Source: Actinoplanes missouriensis 431 (GTDB taxonomy: Bacteria; Actinomycetota; Actinomycetes; Mycobacteriales; Micromonosporaceae). Taken from it: a DNA stretch of 64,000 bases. The stretch lies in contig NC_017093.1 in assembly GCF_000284295.1 (NCBI RefSeq), positions 1,550,001 through 1,614,000 on the forward strand, written 5' to 3'. A program made the position numbers and the translations under genes. Shown here piece by piece: positions 1 through 8,424 of the stretch. Position 1 is the first letter of the stretch. Each line of letters starts with the position of its first letter. The notes under the pieces are model-generated. The model was not told where the DNA came from. It saw nothing but the letters and a program-made list of their open reading frames with translations, and made no database searches.

Positions 1-794
1 TCGAACTCGTCGTCGTCATCGCCGGAGCGCAGCCGCCACACCAGCGTCACCGCGCCGCCGACGATCCCCGCGAAGCCGAACAGCGTCACATAGGTCTTGT
101 CGAGCGGGAGCAGCTGCGGGAAGAGGAAGAGCACGAAGCCGACCACGATGCTGAGCACGCCCATCACCGCGTACTTCGAGATGTGCGGCAGCGGCGGGGG
201 AGGCGGCGGGATGTACCGCTCCTCCTCGTCGTCGCCGGACTCCGGCACATCGGTGCCGAACGTGTCGAGCCCGTAGAGCAGCGACTGCTCCTCGGGCGGC
301 GGCGGGTCGGTGCGCCGCCGGTTCAGCGGGCGGCCGTCCTCGCCGACCGGCCGGCCGGTCGGCTGCGGCGGGTCCACCGGGCCCACGCTCTCCGCTTCCG
401 GCCAGGGTGAGGAGGCGCTGTCGTCGAGCGTGTGGAAGCCGGCAATGATCTTTTCCCACTCGGCGTCCACCTCGGCCTGCGGCCGGGTGTCCGCCGCGGG
501 CGCCGAGGGCGGCGTCGGGAGCGCTCCGCCGGTCACCTTCTGCAGGTGCTCGCGGGCGGTCTCCAGGCGGGTACGGTCGACGTAGAGCCGATCGATCGGA
601 CGGGCCGGCAGGGTCGTGGCCCGCAGGATCGGGTTCAGATCCGCCGTGGGCTGGAGGTACGCCGCGATGCCGCCGGCGGCCAGCACATCGAGCAGGTGCT
701 CGCCAACCCGCGGATCCACGTCACCCGCGACGGCATAATCTGCCGCGTCGAGCCCGTTGTCGCGTCGCCCCCGACGGGCGCCACCCGTTGTCAC
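1..794 (-). CDS. DUF308-type membrane protein, 3' end outside window
   Basis: A minus-strand reading frame of 264 visible codons runs off the left edge. It starts at a GTG (794) preceded about 8 bases upstream by AAGGGGG. The first half is soluble: an N-terminal stretch ADYAVAGDVDPRVGEHLLDV, then a Pro/Glu/Asp-rich linker ending in a run of prolines near residue 195. Two hydrophobic helices follow at about residues 204-222 and 232-250, then an acidic tail (DDDDEF) at the edge. The N-terminal segment and the two-helix end resemble Micromonosporaceae proteins usually named DUF308 domain-containing. No enzymatic motif is visible and the function is unknown. It is divergent from the acyltransferase gene, with 139 bp between the starts. 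Confidence 0.7.
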   Translation of the reverse strand, partial: MTTGGARRGRRDNGLDAADYAVAGDVDPRVGEHLLDVLAAGGIAAYLQPTADLNPILRATTLPARPIDRLYVDRTRLETAREHLQKVTGGALPTPPSAPAADTRPQAEVDAEWEKIIAGFHTLDDSASSPWPEAESVGPVDPPQPTGRPVGEDGRPLNRRRTDPPPPEEQSLLYGLDTFGTDVPESGDDEEERYIPPPPPPLPHISKYAVMGVLSIVVGFVLFLFPQLLPLDKTYVTLFGFAGIVGGAVTLVWRLRSGDDDDEF

Positions 795-933
795 CGATGC
801 ACCCCCTTGCCGACCGTGCCTTGAATGGTGACACGGCATGCGCCTGTTGCGGGAGTGCGTTGTGGCGCGCCGCCCCGCTTCGTACGCTTCTGTTCGCCCC
901 GGGACGCCGGTGGCATCCGCGGAAAGGACCTCA

Positions 934-1617
934 GTGTTCTACTGGCTGCTGAAGTTGGTGGTCCTCGGACCATTGCTGAGACTTGTCTTCCGCCCGAAGG
1001 TGGAAGGCCTGGAGAACGTTCCCCGGACGGGTCCGGTGATCCTGGCCTGTAATCATCTCTCGTTCTCCGACTCGATCTTTACCCCGCTGATCATGCGGCG
1101 GAAAGTGACCTTCGTCGCCAAGGCCGAATACTTCACCGGCAAGGGGATCAAGGGGTGGTTCTCCCGGATGTTCTTCGTCGGCGCCGGGACGATCCCGGTG
1201 GACCGTTCGGGTGGCGAGGCGGCCCAGGCGGCCCTGGACACGCTGCTGCGGGTGCTGCGCGAGGGCAACGTCGCCGGCATCTACCCGGAGGGCACCCGTT
1301 CGCCGGACGGGCGGCTCTACCGCGGTAAGACCGGCGTGGCCCGGCTCGCCCTGGAGAGCGGCGCCCCGGTGGTGCCGGTGGCGCTGCTGAACACCGACGA
1401 GATCCAGCCGACCGGCACGCTGATCCCGTCGGTGAAGCGGGTCCGGATCAGGATCGGTCAGCCGCTCGACTTCTCCCGCTACGCGCAGAGCCGCGGCGAC
1501 CGCTTCGTCGAACGCGCGATCACCGACGAGATCATGTACGAGCTGATGGTCCTCTCCGGCCGCGAGTACGTCGACGTCTACGCCTCGACCCTTAAAGAGC
1601 CGGTAGCGGCGGCCTGA
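934..1617 (+). CDS. plsC: 1-acyl-sn-glycerol-3-phosphate acyltransferase (PlsC family)
   Basis: A 227-residue membrane-associated acyltransferase that would transfer an acyl chain to lysophosphatidate in phospholipid synthesis. The catalytic HX4D motif is NHLSFSD (His41, Asp46). The acceptor-binding motif YPEGTRS is at residues 117-123. A short hydrophobic helix occupies residues 3-19. I chose the GTG at 934 because GGAAAGGA lies 5 bases upstream; an in-frame ATG at 838 lacks this and would add an unlikely basic tail. Its place in the conserved actinobacterial block matches M. tuberculosis Rv2182c. Substrate specificity cannot be read from the sequence. Confidence 0.9.
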   Translation: MFYWLLKLVVLGPLLRLVFRPKVEGLENVPRTGPVILACNHLSFSDSIFTPLIMRRKVTFVAKAEYFTGKGIKGWFSRMFFVGAGTIPVDRSGGEAAQAALDTLLRVLREGNVAGIYPEGTRSPDGRLYRGKTGVARLALESGAPVVPVALLNTDEIQPTGTLIPSVKRVRIRIGQPLDFSRYAQSRGDRFVERAITDEIMYELMVLSGREYVDVYASTLKEPVAAA

Positions 1618-1631
1618 GCCCACCCGAAGTC

Positions 1632-1727
1632 GCATTGCGCCCGCCGGTGTCGAGAGACGCGAAATCGGCTAGGCGAAGCCGTGGTCGATTTCGTGGCTCT
1701 CGACACCGGCGTTAAGGGGCGCAATGC
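1632..1727. repeat. 96-bp near-perfect inverted repeat between convergent genes
   Basis: The arms pair as follows: 1632-1641 with 1718-1727 (10 bp), 1642-1656 with 1697-1711 (15 bp, perfect), 1660-1667 with 1686-1693 (8 bp), and 1667-1670 with 1677-1680 around a 6-base loop. It fills the gap between plsC (ends 1617) and the convergent Crp-like gene (ends 1760), so a bidirectional terminator is the simplest reading. It is much longer than a standard terminator stem and has no T-run. Confidence 0.75.
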
Positions 1728-1759
1728 CCGCCGAGCGGAGCGAGGCCATCAGACTCTGC

Positions 1760-2446
1760 TTAATTCATCCCTGCGCGGCGCTTGAGGGCCTGCACGTCGG
1801 TCACCACGATGCGCCGGCCCTCGGTGCGCAGCCAGCCGCGGTTGGCGAACGAGCCGATCGCCTGGTTGACGCTCTGCCGGGAGCCGCCGGCCATCTCGGC
1901 GAGCTGGCTCTGGTTGAGCTCGATGGTGATCATCGGCGCCTGGCTCTCGCCGGAGAGCCGGACCAGGGTCTTGGCGACCCGGCCGGGCAGGTCGAGGAAG
2001 ACGTGGTCGGCGTTCTGCTCGGTGAGCCGCCGGATCAGGCCGCCGACCGAGCGCATCACGGCGTCCAGGATGCGTGGGTTGGAGTGCACCAGGTCCATGA
2101 ACGCGGCCCGGGACAGCGAGAGCGCCTGGGAGTCCTCGATCGCCTCGGCGGACGCGCTGCGGGTCGAGGCGTCGAGCAGCGAGACCTCGCCGAGCACGTC
2201 GGGTGGTCGGACCACGGTGAGCACGGCGCGCTCACCGGTCGGTGCGGTGCGGAAGACCGCGACGGCGCCCCGTTTCATGATGATCAGAGAGTCGCCGGGG
2301 TCGTGCTCGACGAAAAGGATCTGACCCTTGCGGTAGTGGCGCGGAACGGCGGTGGCGATGACGCGCTGCCGAACGTCCGGCTCCAGCCCCGCAAACATTT
2401 CCACGCCGGTGAGCGCGTCGCCGGAATCCGGCAAACGATGATCCAC
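1760..2446 (-). CDS. Crp/Fnr family transcriptional regulator
   Basis: A 228-residue cytoplasmic regulator. Residues about 20-135 form a cyclic-nucleotide-binding beta-roll (GQILFVEHDPGDSLIIMKRG, later VLGEVSLLDAS and STRSASAEA, similar to the phosphate-binding cassette). Residues about 155-220 form the winged helix, with recognition helix SRQSVNQAIGSFANRGW and wing TEGRRIVV. The length matches the family. It starts at the ATG at 2446; no strong ribosome-binding site is visible. The 3' end faces plsC across a long inverted repeat. The ligand could be cAMP or none, which the sequence does not settle. Confidence 0.88.
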   Translation of the reverse strand: MDHRLPDSGDALTGVEMFAGLEPDVRQRVIATAVPRHYRKGQILFVEHDPGDSLIIMKRGAVAVFRTAPTGERAVLTVVRPPDVLGEVSLLDASTRSASAEAIEDSQALSLSRAAFMDLVHSNPRILDAVMRSVGGLIRRLTEQNADHVFLDLPGRVAKTLVRLSGESQAPMITIELNQSQLAEMAGGSRQSVNQAIGSFANRGWLRTEGRRIVVTDVQALKRRAGMN

Positions 2447-2682
2447 GGCGCTAATCCCTCCCCCGGTGGGGACGCGTCGACCCGGCCGGCGCCGGCCCCA
2501 CGACGCGAACGATCACTCTTAGCACGAAGCGGGCCCCGAACGCCATCTCTCTGTCGGACATCGAAGCTCACTCCCGTACGATCATGTCGCTTCAGTAGCT
2601 TTCTGTAAACCTCCCATCGCCTTCTGTGATTGTCGCCCTCGCTGTCCGTCGCTTCTGTCGCTTGTGCCGAGATAATCCCGCA

Positions 2683-3537
2683 GTGCCGGATGATGAAATC
2701 CTTCGATCGACGTTGCGCGACCAGTGGCACCTCGTCCCCTCGGAGATCACCGAGCAGCCCGTCGCCCTGATGTCCCGCGGGTGGGAGATCACCACACCGG
2801 ACGGCAGCTACGTCGCCCGGCTCGCCGAGAGCGGCGCGCGGGCGCCGATGGAGGCCGGGCTGATGGCGGCCGAGCACCTGCGGGGACGCCGGATCGACGC
2901 CGGTGAGCCGATCCGCACGCTCGCCGGGGCGCTGACCGTGGAGACCGAACGGGGTGCGCTCGGCGTGCAGCGCCGGCTGCCGGGGCGGCCGCTGGACTGC
3001 CGGGATCCGGTGGATCAGCAATGGTGGGGGGAGCGGCTCGGGGTCGTACACAAGGCATTGCAGGGTTTTCGGCATCCCGGCCTGCGCCCGTGGCAGTTGC
3101 CCGACCCCGACGCGCCTCATCTGGACGCGGAGCCCTGGCTCCGCGCAACGGTCTCCGCGGCGGTCGCCGCCGCGACCCGGCTGACCGTGACCGATCAGCT
3201 GACCTACGGGATGCTGCACGGCGACCCGGCCGCCGACGTCTTCGTGCTCGACCCGGCGACCGGGCGGTCCGGTCTGCTGCACTGCGGCGCCTGCGGCACC
3301 GGTCCGGTGGTGTACGACGTGGCGGCCGCCGTGGCCTGCGCCGGAGGGCCGGAGGTCGCGGGGGAGATGCTGGACGGTTACCTGGCGGCCGGGCCGGTGC
3401 GCCGCGACGAGCTGGACGCCGCGTTGCCGGTGCTGCTGCGGTTGCGCTGGGCGGTGCAGGCCGACCGCGCCGCCCGCGCGGGCTGCCCGGAAGGGCTGGG
3501 CGCGGCACGGGAGGCCCTGGAGTCCATGCCCGGATGA
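2683..3537 (+). CDS. Phosphotransferase (APH/choline kinase-like) family protein
   Basis: A 284-residue protein resembling the aminoglycoside phosphotransferase / homoserine kinase fold. The catalytic-loop equivalent is YGMLHGDPAADVFVLD (HGD near residue 180), followed by a degenerate metal-binding segment GLLHCGACGTGPVVYDVAAA where family members usually have IDFxxxxxGP. The expected Asp of the DFG-like position is replaced, so activity is uncertain. GTG 2683 is chosen because the -10 hexamer GATAAT at 2671-2676 ends 6 bases before it, indicating a leaderless mRNA. An in-frame ATG at 2626 lies upstream of that promoter. It is divergent from the Crp-like gene and sits 22 bp upstream of RNase AS. 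Substrate unknown. Confidence 0.75.
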   Translation: MPDDEILRSTLRDQWHLVPSEITEQPVALMSRGWEITTPDGSYVARLAESGARAPMEAGLMAAEHLRGRRIDAGEPIRTLAGALTVETERGALGVQRRLPGRPLDCRDPVDQQWWGERLGVVHKALQGFRHPGLRPWQLPDPDAPHLDAEPWLRATVSAAVAAATRLTVTDQLTYGMLHGDPAADVFVLDPATGRSGLLHCGACGTGPVVYDVAAAVACAGGPEVAGEMLDGYLAAGPVRRDELDAALPVLLRLRWAVQADRAARAGCPEGLGAAREALESMPG

Positions 3538-3559
3538 CGATGGGCAAGGATGTCCGGTG

Positions 3560-4051
3560 ATGGTGTACCGATATTTTTACGACTGCGAGTTCATCGAGGA
3601 CGGGCGGACCGTCGACCTGGTCTCGATCGGTGTCGTCGACGAGTTCGGCCGCGAGTTCTACGCGATCAGCACGGAGTTCGACGACTCCAGGGCCGTGCCC
3701 TGGGTGCGCCGCAACGTGCTCGACAAGCTGCCCTCACCGGCTGACAAGGCGTGGCGCAGCCGGGAGCGGATCCGGGACGACCTCTACGAGTTCCTGATGG
3801 AGCCGCTCCGGGGCCGTTCCGAGCAGATGGAGCTCTGGGCGTGGTACGCGGCGTACGACCACGTGGCGCTCGCTCAGCTCTGGGGCGCGATGCCGGCCCT
3901 GCCCCGGGAGATCCCGCGGTTCACCAAGGACCTGCGGCAGCGCTGGGACGACCAGGGCCGCCCGAAGCTGCCGGAGATGGCAGGCCGGCACGACGCGCTC
4001 GTCGACGCCAGGCACAACCTCGCCCGGTGGAAGGTCCTCAGCGGCTCTTGA
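3560..4051 (+). CDS. RNase AS, polyadenylate-specific 3'-exoribonuclease
   Basis: A 163-residue DEDDh-type exonuclease matching the family described for M. tuberculosis Rv2179c, which degrades adenylate-rich RNA ends. The first metal ligands are in YDCEF (DxE) at residues 8-10. The C-terminal His/Asp pair is in GRHDALVDARHN. Full length for the family. The start region reads GTG-ATG-GTG; ATG 3560 is chosen, with AAGGA at 3546-3550. It lies 22 bp after the phosphotransferase gene, possibly in the same transcript. Its position between the plsC and DAHP synthase anchors agrees with mycobacterial synteny. It ends 14 bp inside the 3' end of the convergent TetR gene. Confidence 0.9.
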   Translation: MVYRYFYDCEFIEDGRTVDLVSIGVVDEFGREFYAISTEFDDSRAVPWVRRNVLDKLPSPADKAWRSRERIRDDLYEFLMEPLRGRSEQMELWAWYAAYDHVALAQLWGAMPALPREIPRFTKDLRQRWDDQGRPKLPEMAGRHDALVDARHNLARWKVLSGS

Positions 4052-4688
4052 GGGGTGGGACGCACTCCCTCATCACTGCCTGAACGTCGTTGTCGGTCAG
4101 CTGCGGCCCCAGGTCGCCGTTGTCCGGCCGGGCCCGCAGGCCGTCCACGATCAGCGCCAGGTAGCGCTCGTAGAGCTGCGGCCGGCACGCCGCGCTGTTC
4201 TGCGCCAGCTCGGTGACCATCGCCATGATGATCGGGAAGTCGTGGATCCCGACATCCGCCCGGAGCGTGCCCTCGGCGTGCGCCCGGTCCAGGATCTGCT
4301 GGATCAGCGGCAGCATGTGCTCGCCGACCTGCGCGAAGTGATGCTGGTTCATGGTCAGCGCGGCGTCGCGCAGCCCTCGGTCGGCCGCGTGCATCCGGGC
4401 CGCCCGGTGCAGGAACGTCACCAGCCCCTCCCACGCGCTCGGTGCCGCCAGCGCGTCCTCGGCGAGGCTCACCATGTCCTCCAGGCGGTCCGTGAAGACC
4501 GCCTCGACGAGCGCCTCCTTGGTGGGGAACCGCCGGTAGACGGTGCCCACCCCGACGCCCGCGTGATGCGCCACGTCGTCGAGCGTGGCGGCGAAGCCAC
4601 GGGTCGCGAAGACCTCGTGAGCGGCCTCGATGATCCGCTCCCGGTTGCGCTGCGCGTCTCGTCGCAACGGCCGCACCTCGGTGTCCAT
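4038..4688 (-). CDS. TetR family repressor of the adjacent MFS pump
   Basis: A 216-residue TetR regulator. The N-terminal helix-turn-helix spans about residues 12-58 (RERIIEAAHEVFATRGFAAT ... GVGVGTVYRRFPTKEAL). The all-helical ligand domain fills the rest. ATG 4688 is chosen because the family signature begins shortly after it; a longer in-frame start at 4766 would read through the operators. It is divergent from the MFS exporter at 4784, and the intervening 95 bp hold two copies of a 23-bp inverted repeat, as expected for an autoregulated efflux repressor. The 3' end overlaps the convergent RNase AS gene by 14 bp. The inducer is unknown. Confidence 0.92.
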   Translation of the reverse strand: MDTEVRPLRRDAQRNRERIIEAAHEVFATRGFAATLDDVAHHAGVGVGTVYRRFPTKEALVEAVFTDRLEDMVSLAEDALAAPSAWEGLVTFLHRAARMHAADRGLRDAALTMNQHHFAQVGEHMLPLIQQILDRAHAEGTLRADVGIHDFPIIMAMVTELAQNSAACRPQLYERYLALIVDGLRARPDNGDLGPQLTDNDVQAVMRECVPPLKSR

Positions 4689-4706
4689 GTGTCGAAGCCT
4701 ACAAGA

Positions 4707-4729
4707 AAGTGGAGGCAATCCCTCAACTT
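4707..4729. promoter_or_regulatory. TetR operator, copy 1
   Basis: Inverted repeat AAGTGGAGG-N5-CCTCAACTT. It lies 18 bp upstream of the repressor ATG (4688) and is near-identical to the second copy exactly 40 bp away. Predicted from symmetry and context. Confidence 0.8.
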
Positions 4730-4746
4730 CCGCTGCTAGCCTGCCG

Positions 4747-4769
4747 AAGTGGAGGACGAACCTCAACTT
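4747..4769. promoter_or_regulatory. TetR operator, copy 2, overlapping the exporter promoter
   Basis: The same inverted repeat AAGTGGAGG-N5-CCTCAACTT, here 14 bp before the MFS start (4784). A -10-like TAGCCT (4737-4742) lies between the two operators, so repressor bound here would cover the predicted transcription start. Confidence 0.8.
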
Positions 4770-4783
4770 CTTGAAAGGCTGCG

Positions 4784-6271
4784 ATGAGCACGCTTACTGA
4801 TCGACCACGTCCGTCCGGACGTGAGGAGCAAGCGTCATCCGGGCGCTGGTGGGCGCTCGTGGTGCTGGCCCTCGCGCAGCTCATGGTGGTGCTCGACGCC
4901 ACGATCGTGAACATCGCGCTGCCCACCGCCCAGGCCGACCTCGGCTTCGACGACGCCGGCCGCCAGTGGGTGGTCACCGGTTACGCGCTCGCCTTCGGCA
5001 GCCTGCTGCTGCTCGGCGGACGGCTCTCCGACTTCTTCGGCCGTAAGCGGATGTTCGTCATCGGCCTGATCGGCTTCGCGCTCGCCTCCGCCCTCGGCGG
5101 CGCCGCGCAGAACCTGGAAGTGCTGATCTTCGCCCGGGCGCTGCAGGGCGCGTTCGGCGCGGCGCTCGCCCCGGCGGCGCTCTCGCTGCTCTCCACCACG
5201 TTCACCGAGCCCGCCGAGCGCGGCAAGGCGTTCGGCATCTTCGGCGCCATCTCCGGCGCCGGCGGCGGCATGGGCCTGCTGCTCGGTGGCGTGCTCACCG
5301 AGTACGTCTCCTGGCGCTGGTGCCTCTACGTCAACCTGGTGATCGCCGCCATCGCGGTGATCGGTGCCTTCGCCAAGCTGAAGGACGAGCCGATCCCGGC
5401 CCACGGCAAGATCGACATCCCGGGCACGATCACCGCCGTCGCCGGTCTGGTCGCCCTGGTCTACGGCCTCGCGAACGCCGAGACCGACGGCTGGACCGAC
5501 GCCATGACCCTCGGCCCGATCGTGGCCGGCCTGGTCATCCTGGTGGCCTTCGTGCTGATCGAGCGCCGGGTCCAGCACCCGCTGCTGCCGATGCGCGTCA
5601 TCCTCGACCGCAACCGCGGCGGCTCCTACGCCTCGATCGCGATCGCCGGCGCCGGCATGTTCGGCATCTTCCTGTTCCTCACCTATTACCTGACCGCGAT
5701 CCTGCAGTTCACCCCGATCCAGACCGGTCTCGCGTTCCTGCCGATGCTCGGCTCGGTCATGCTCACCGCCACCACGGCCGGCACGATACTTACGCCGAAG
5801 ATCGGCCCGCGCCCGCTGGTCCCGGTCGGCGCCGTGATCGCCGCCGTCGGCATGGTCTTCCTGACCCGGCTGCAGCTCGACTCGACGTACGTCTCCGGCA
5901 TCCTGCCCGGTCTGATCATCATCGGTCTCGGCCTGGGCCTGGTCTTCGCGCCCACCCAGAACGCCGCCACCTCCGGCGTCGAGCACAGCGACGCCGGCGT
6001 CGCCTCCGCGATGATCAACACGGTGCAGCAGATCGGCGGCTCGATCGGCACCGCGCTGCTCAGCTCGTTCGCCGCCTCCGCTGCCAGCGACTACATGGTG
6101 GGCAAGGAGCCGACCGCGCAGCTCGCGATGCAGGCCCAGCTGGAGAGCTACCACACCGTGTTCTGGTGGTCGGCCGGCTTCTTCCTGCTGGCCGCGATCG
6201 TGGCGGCGGTGCTCTTCCGCACCGGCCCGCTCGACGTGGACCCGGACGCGCCGCCGGCGATGGCGCACTGA
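4784..6271 (+). CDS. MFS multidrug exporter, DHA2 family (14 TM)
   Basis: A 495-residue drug:proton antiporter of the EmrB/QacA type. After a short basic tail, TM1 contains the family signature LAQLMVVLDATIVNIALPTA. Motif A is GGRLSDFFGRKRMF near residue 85, and motif C-like glycines (GAISGAGGGMGLLLGG) follow around residue 160. The hydrophobicity pattern fits 14 helices. GAAAGG at 4774-4779 precedes the ATG. It is divergently paired with the TetR gene and its two operators, so it should be expressed when the repressor is released by its ligand. A 16-bp stem-loop terminator follows the stop. Substrates cannot be inferred. Confidence 0.92.
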   Translation: MSTLTDRPRPSGREEQASSGRWWALVVLALAQLMVVLDATIVNIALPTAQADLGFDDAGRQWVVTGYALAFGSLLLLGGRLSDFFGRKRMFVIGLIGFALASALGGAAQNLEVLIFARALQGAFGAALAPAALSLLSTTFTEPAERGKAFGIFGAISGAGGGMGLLLGGVLTEYVSWRWCLYVNLVIAAIAVIGAFAKLKDEPIPAHGKIDIPGTITAVAGLVALVYGLANAETDGWTDAMTLGPIVAGLVILVAFVLIERRVQHPLLPMRVILDRNRGGSYASIAIAGAGMFGIFLFLTYYLTAILQFTPIQTGLAFLPMLGSVMLTATTAGTILTPKIGPRPLVPVGAVIAAVGMVFLTRLQLDSTYVSGILPGLIIIGLGLGLVFAPTQNAATSGVEHSDAGVASAMINTVQQIGGSIGTALLSSFAASAASDYMVGKEPTAQLAMQAQLESYHTVFWWSAGFFLLAAIVAAVLFRTGPLDVDPDAPPAMAH

Positions 6272-6285
6272 CAGTAGTTCGCCCT

Positions 6286-6323
6286 GAGAGCGTGTGGACC
6301 TCGGTGGAGGTCCACACGCTCTC
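6286..6323 (+). terminator. Stem-loop terminator after the MFS exporter
   Basis: A perfect 16-bp stem (6286-6301 with 6308-6323) with a 6-base loop, starting 14 bp after the MFS stop codon. It has no clear T-run, as is common in high-GC actinobacteria. Confidence 0.8.
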
Positions 6324-6363
6324 GCCGTTTCCGCCGGAGGGCGCGCCGACAACACTGAGCACC

Positions 6364-6456
6364 GGCCGGTCCGGCTGGTCCGGCCGGTCCGGCTGGTTGT
6401 GGATGCTGCTGGGACTGCGCTGGGCGCCAGCCGGTCCGGCTGGTTATCGATGCTGC
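6364..6456. repeat. GC-rich direct repeats in a 342-bp gap
   Basis: The gap between the MFS stop (6271) and the GH3 stop (6614) contains no credible gene. A 28-bp sequence at 6382-6409 recurs with few changes at 6429-6456, and its first 16 bases (GGCCGGTCCGGCTGGT) also occur at 6364-6379. Both long copies end in GATGCTGC. Beyond these repeats and two terminators I see nothing in the gap. Confidence 0.6.
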
Positions 6457-6537
6457 CGGAGGCCGCGACCTCCGCGACCCCGCGACTGCCGCGACCCGCG
6501 AATGTCGCCCGCCTCCGCGTCCGGCTCACGCACGGGA

Positions 6538-6568
6538 AAGCCCCGGCCGCCTTGCGCAACCGGGGCTT
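6538..6568 (-). terminator. Terminator hairpin for the GH3 gene
   Basis: Stem AAGCCCCGG (6538-6546) pairs with CCGGGGCTT (6560-6568) around a 13-base loop. It lies 46 bp beyond the stop of the minus-strand GH3 gene. Confidence 0.65.
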
Positions 6569-6613
6569 GAGCCGTCGGGGCCCGAGCCGTCCGGGGCCTG
6601 AGCCGACGAGGGG

Positions 6614-8356
6614 TCAGAGCTTCAACCCGTGCCCGTACGGGAACAGCGGCGCCACCGTGTCATTCGGGACGTCCTCACGGGACTCCTCCACGGCGGCCAT
6701 CGACGACGGCAGCTCGAACGGCAGTGTGCCCGACGACGGCGCCCGCCCGAACAGCACGTCCAGCAGCGCCTCGTCACTGGACCCGAACGTGCCGGTCAGC
6801 GCGGCCGCCTCGGTCACCAGGGGGGTGAGCACCGCCGGCCGGTCCAGCATCACGTCGACCACGGTCGGCAGGGCGGCCGTCAGTGAGAGGACCGGTGCCA
6901 GCTCCTCGGCGGTCCACTCCAGGCGACCGGCGTGGAAGAAGGCCTCGAACCCGCCACCGCGCGGCTCGTACGGCGCGGCCCGGCGGACGATCGCCACGTC
7001 GGCGTCGGCCGGGTCGTCAACGACCTTGGCATAGGCGGCTGCCACCGCCGGGTCCACCCCGTCGAGGTAGACGTTGATGCCCTCGGTGAGCGGCAGGTTC
7101 GACGCGGTGAGGACCACGACCGCGCGGCGCTGGGCTTCCAGGCCGGCGGCCCGGAACGACGACTGACCGGCGACCTTCTCGGTGTTCGACGGGTCGACGT
7201 AGCGGCGGTCGTCGAAGAGGCCCATACGGAACTTGTCGCGCAGGATCCGGCGTACCGAGACGTTGATCCGCTCCTCGCTGACCCGGCCCTGCTCGACCAG
7301 GTCCACGATCAGTTCGGGGCAGTGCTCGCCGCCGAGCTGGTCCGCGCCGGCCTCCAGGATGCGCTGCACCCGGGCGTGCCGGTCCAGGTGTTCGACGCCC
7401 CAGGCGCGCGCCGGCATCGGGGTGCCCATGATCTCGGCATCGGTGACCAGTCCCCAGTCGGTGCAGATCACGCCGTCGAAGCCGTACCGGCCGCGGAGCA
7501 GCCCCTCGATCACGCTCTTGTTGAAGCCGAAGCCGACCTCCTCGTGCTCGGTGTCGACGGGCATCCCGTAATAGGGCATGATCTGCGCGGCTCCGGCCTC
7601 GAACGCCGCTTCGAACGGCTTGAGGTGGTACTCCCACATGCCGCCCGGGTAGACCTGCTCCCGCCCGTACGCGAAATGCGCGTCCTCACCGCCCTTCTGC
7701 GGCCCGGCGCCGGGGAAGTGCTTGACCATGGCGGCGACCGAGGACGGGCCGAGAGCGTCACCTTGGAGACCCCGGACATAGGCCGCCAGCAGCTCGGCGA
7801 CGGTGTCGGCGTCCGAGCCCAGGGTCCCGCTGGTGCGGGCCCAGCGCGGCTCGGTGGCGAGGTCGGCCATCGGGTGCAGGGCGACCCGGATGCCCGCTGC
7901 CAGGTACTCCTGCCGGGCGATGTCGGCGAATTCCCGTACCAGGGAAGGGTCTTTGGTGGCGCCCAGGCCGATCGGCTCCGGCCAGGCCGAGAAACCACCG
8001 GCCGCGGCCGAGGCCGCGGGGTTGTCGATGACGCCGTGGCGAGGGTCCGTCGAGACGGTGACGGGGATGCCGAGCCGGGTGCCGGCCGCGATCTCCTGCA
8101 CCCGGTTGTGCCACTCGGCGATCTTGCGAGGGGTGACCGGGCCGAGCGTCAGGATGTTGACGTGGTTGATCAGCTTGTCCTGGATCAGCTCACCGGTGGA
8201 CGGGATCATCGCGTCACCGGGTGGGAGGGTGCCGTCCGGGCTGACCGCGGCCATGGTGTGGAACATCAGTCCGGCCTTCTCGGCCAGGGTCATCCGGCCG
8301 AGCAGATCGGTGACCCGCTCCTCGATAGGGAGTTCCGGGTTCTGGTACGGGTGCAT
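6614..8356 (-). CDS. Glycoside hydrolase family 3 (beta-glucosidase / beta-xylosidase type)
   Basis: A 580-residue GH3 enzyme with an N-terminal (beta/alpha)8 domain to about residue 390 and a C-terminal alpha/beta sandwich. The predicted nucleophile is the Asp in VICTDWG; KHFPGAGPQKGG is the typical substrate-binding KHFPG segment. No signal peptide is visible, so it probably acts in the cytoplasm on imported oligosaccharides. ATG 8356 is chosen because GGAG lies 7 bases upstream; two in-frame ATGs at 8368 and 8371 lack a ribosome-binding site. It follows the sugar MFS gene (63 bp gap, same strand), and a double-ROK regulator is divergent upstream, so the three form a sugar-utilisation cassette. 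The exact glycosidic bond is unknown. Confidence 0.9.
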   Translation of the reverse strand: MHPYQNPELPIEERVTDLLGRMTLAEKAGLMFHTMAAVSPDGTLPPGDAMIPSTGELIQDKLINHVNILTLGPVTPRKIAEWHNRVQEIAAGTRLGIPVTVSTDPRHGVIDNPAASAAAGGFSAWPEPIGLGATKDPSLVREFADIARQEYLAAGIRVALHPMADLATEPRWARTSGTLGSDADTVAELLAAYVRGLQGDALGPSSVAAMVKHFPGAGPQKGGEDAHFAYGREQVYPGGMWEYHLKPFEAAFEAGAAQIMPYYGMPVDTEHEEVGFGFNKSVIEGLLRGRYGFDGVICTDWGLVTDAEIMGTPMPARAWGVEHLDRHARVQRILEAGADQLGGEHCPELIVDLVEQGRVSEERINVSVRRILRDKFRMGLFDDRRYVDPSNTEKVAGQSSFRAAGLEAQRRAVVVLTASNLPLTEGINVYLDGVDPAVAAAYAKVVDDPADADVAIVRRAAPYEPRGGGFEAFFHAGRLEWTAEELAPVLSLTAALPTVVDVMLDRPAVLTPLVTEAAALTGTFGSSDEALLDVLFGRAPSSGTLPFELPSSMAAVEESREDVPNDTVAPLFPYGHGLKL

Positions 8357-8375
8357 GAGTTTCTCCATCATCGGA

Positions 8376-8424
8376 TGCGCGGATTTACCGGAAGCGCGAA
8401 TTCACCAGCTGCGCGGATTCACCG
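8376..8424. repeat. Three degenerate copies of GCGCGGATTCACCGG between MFS and GH3
   Basis: The 62-bp spacer contains three imperfect direct repeats of GCGCGGATTCACCGG. The last overlaps the stop codon of the MFS gene (TGA, read from TCA at 8419-8421). It resembles the stop-containing repeats at other gene ends in this window but is shorter and less regular. Confidence 0.5.

Noticed and set aside
4835..6559. 574-residue frame antisense to the MFS exporter
   Set aside because: Composition is Gly/Arg/Asp/His-rich as expected of the antisense of a high-GC gene; no ribosome-binding site or homology, and the plus-strand protein is a clear transporter.
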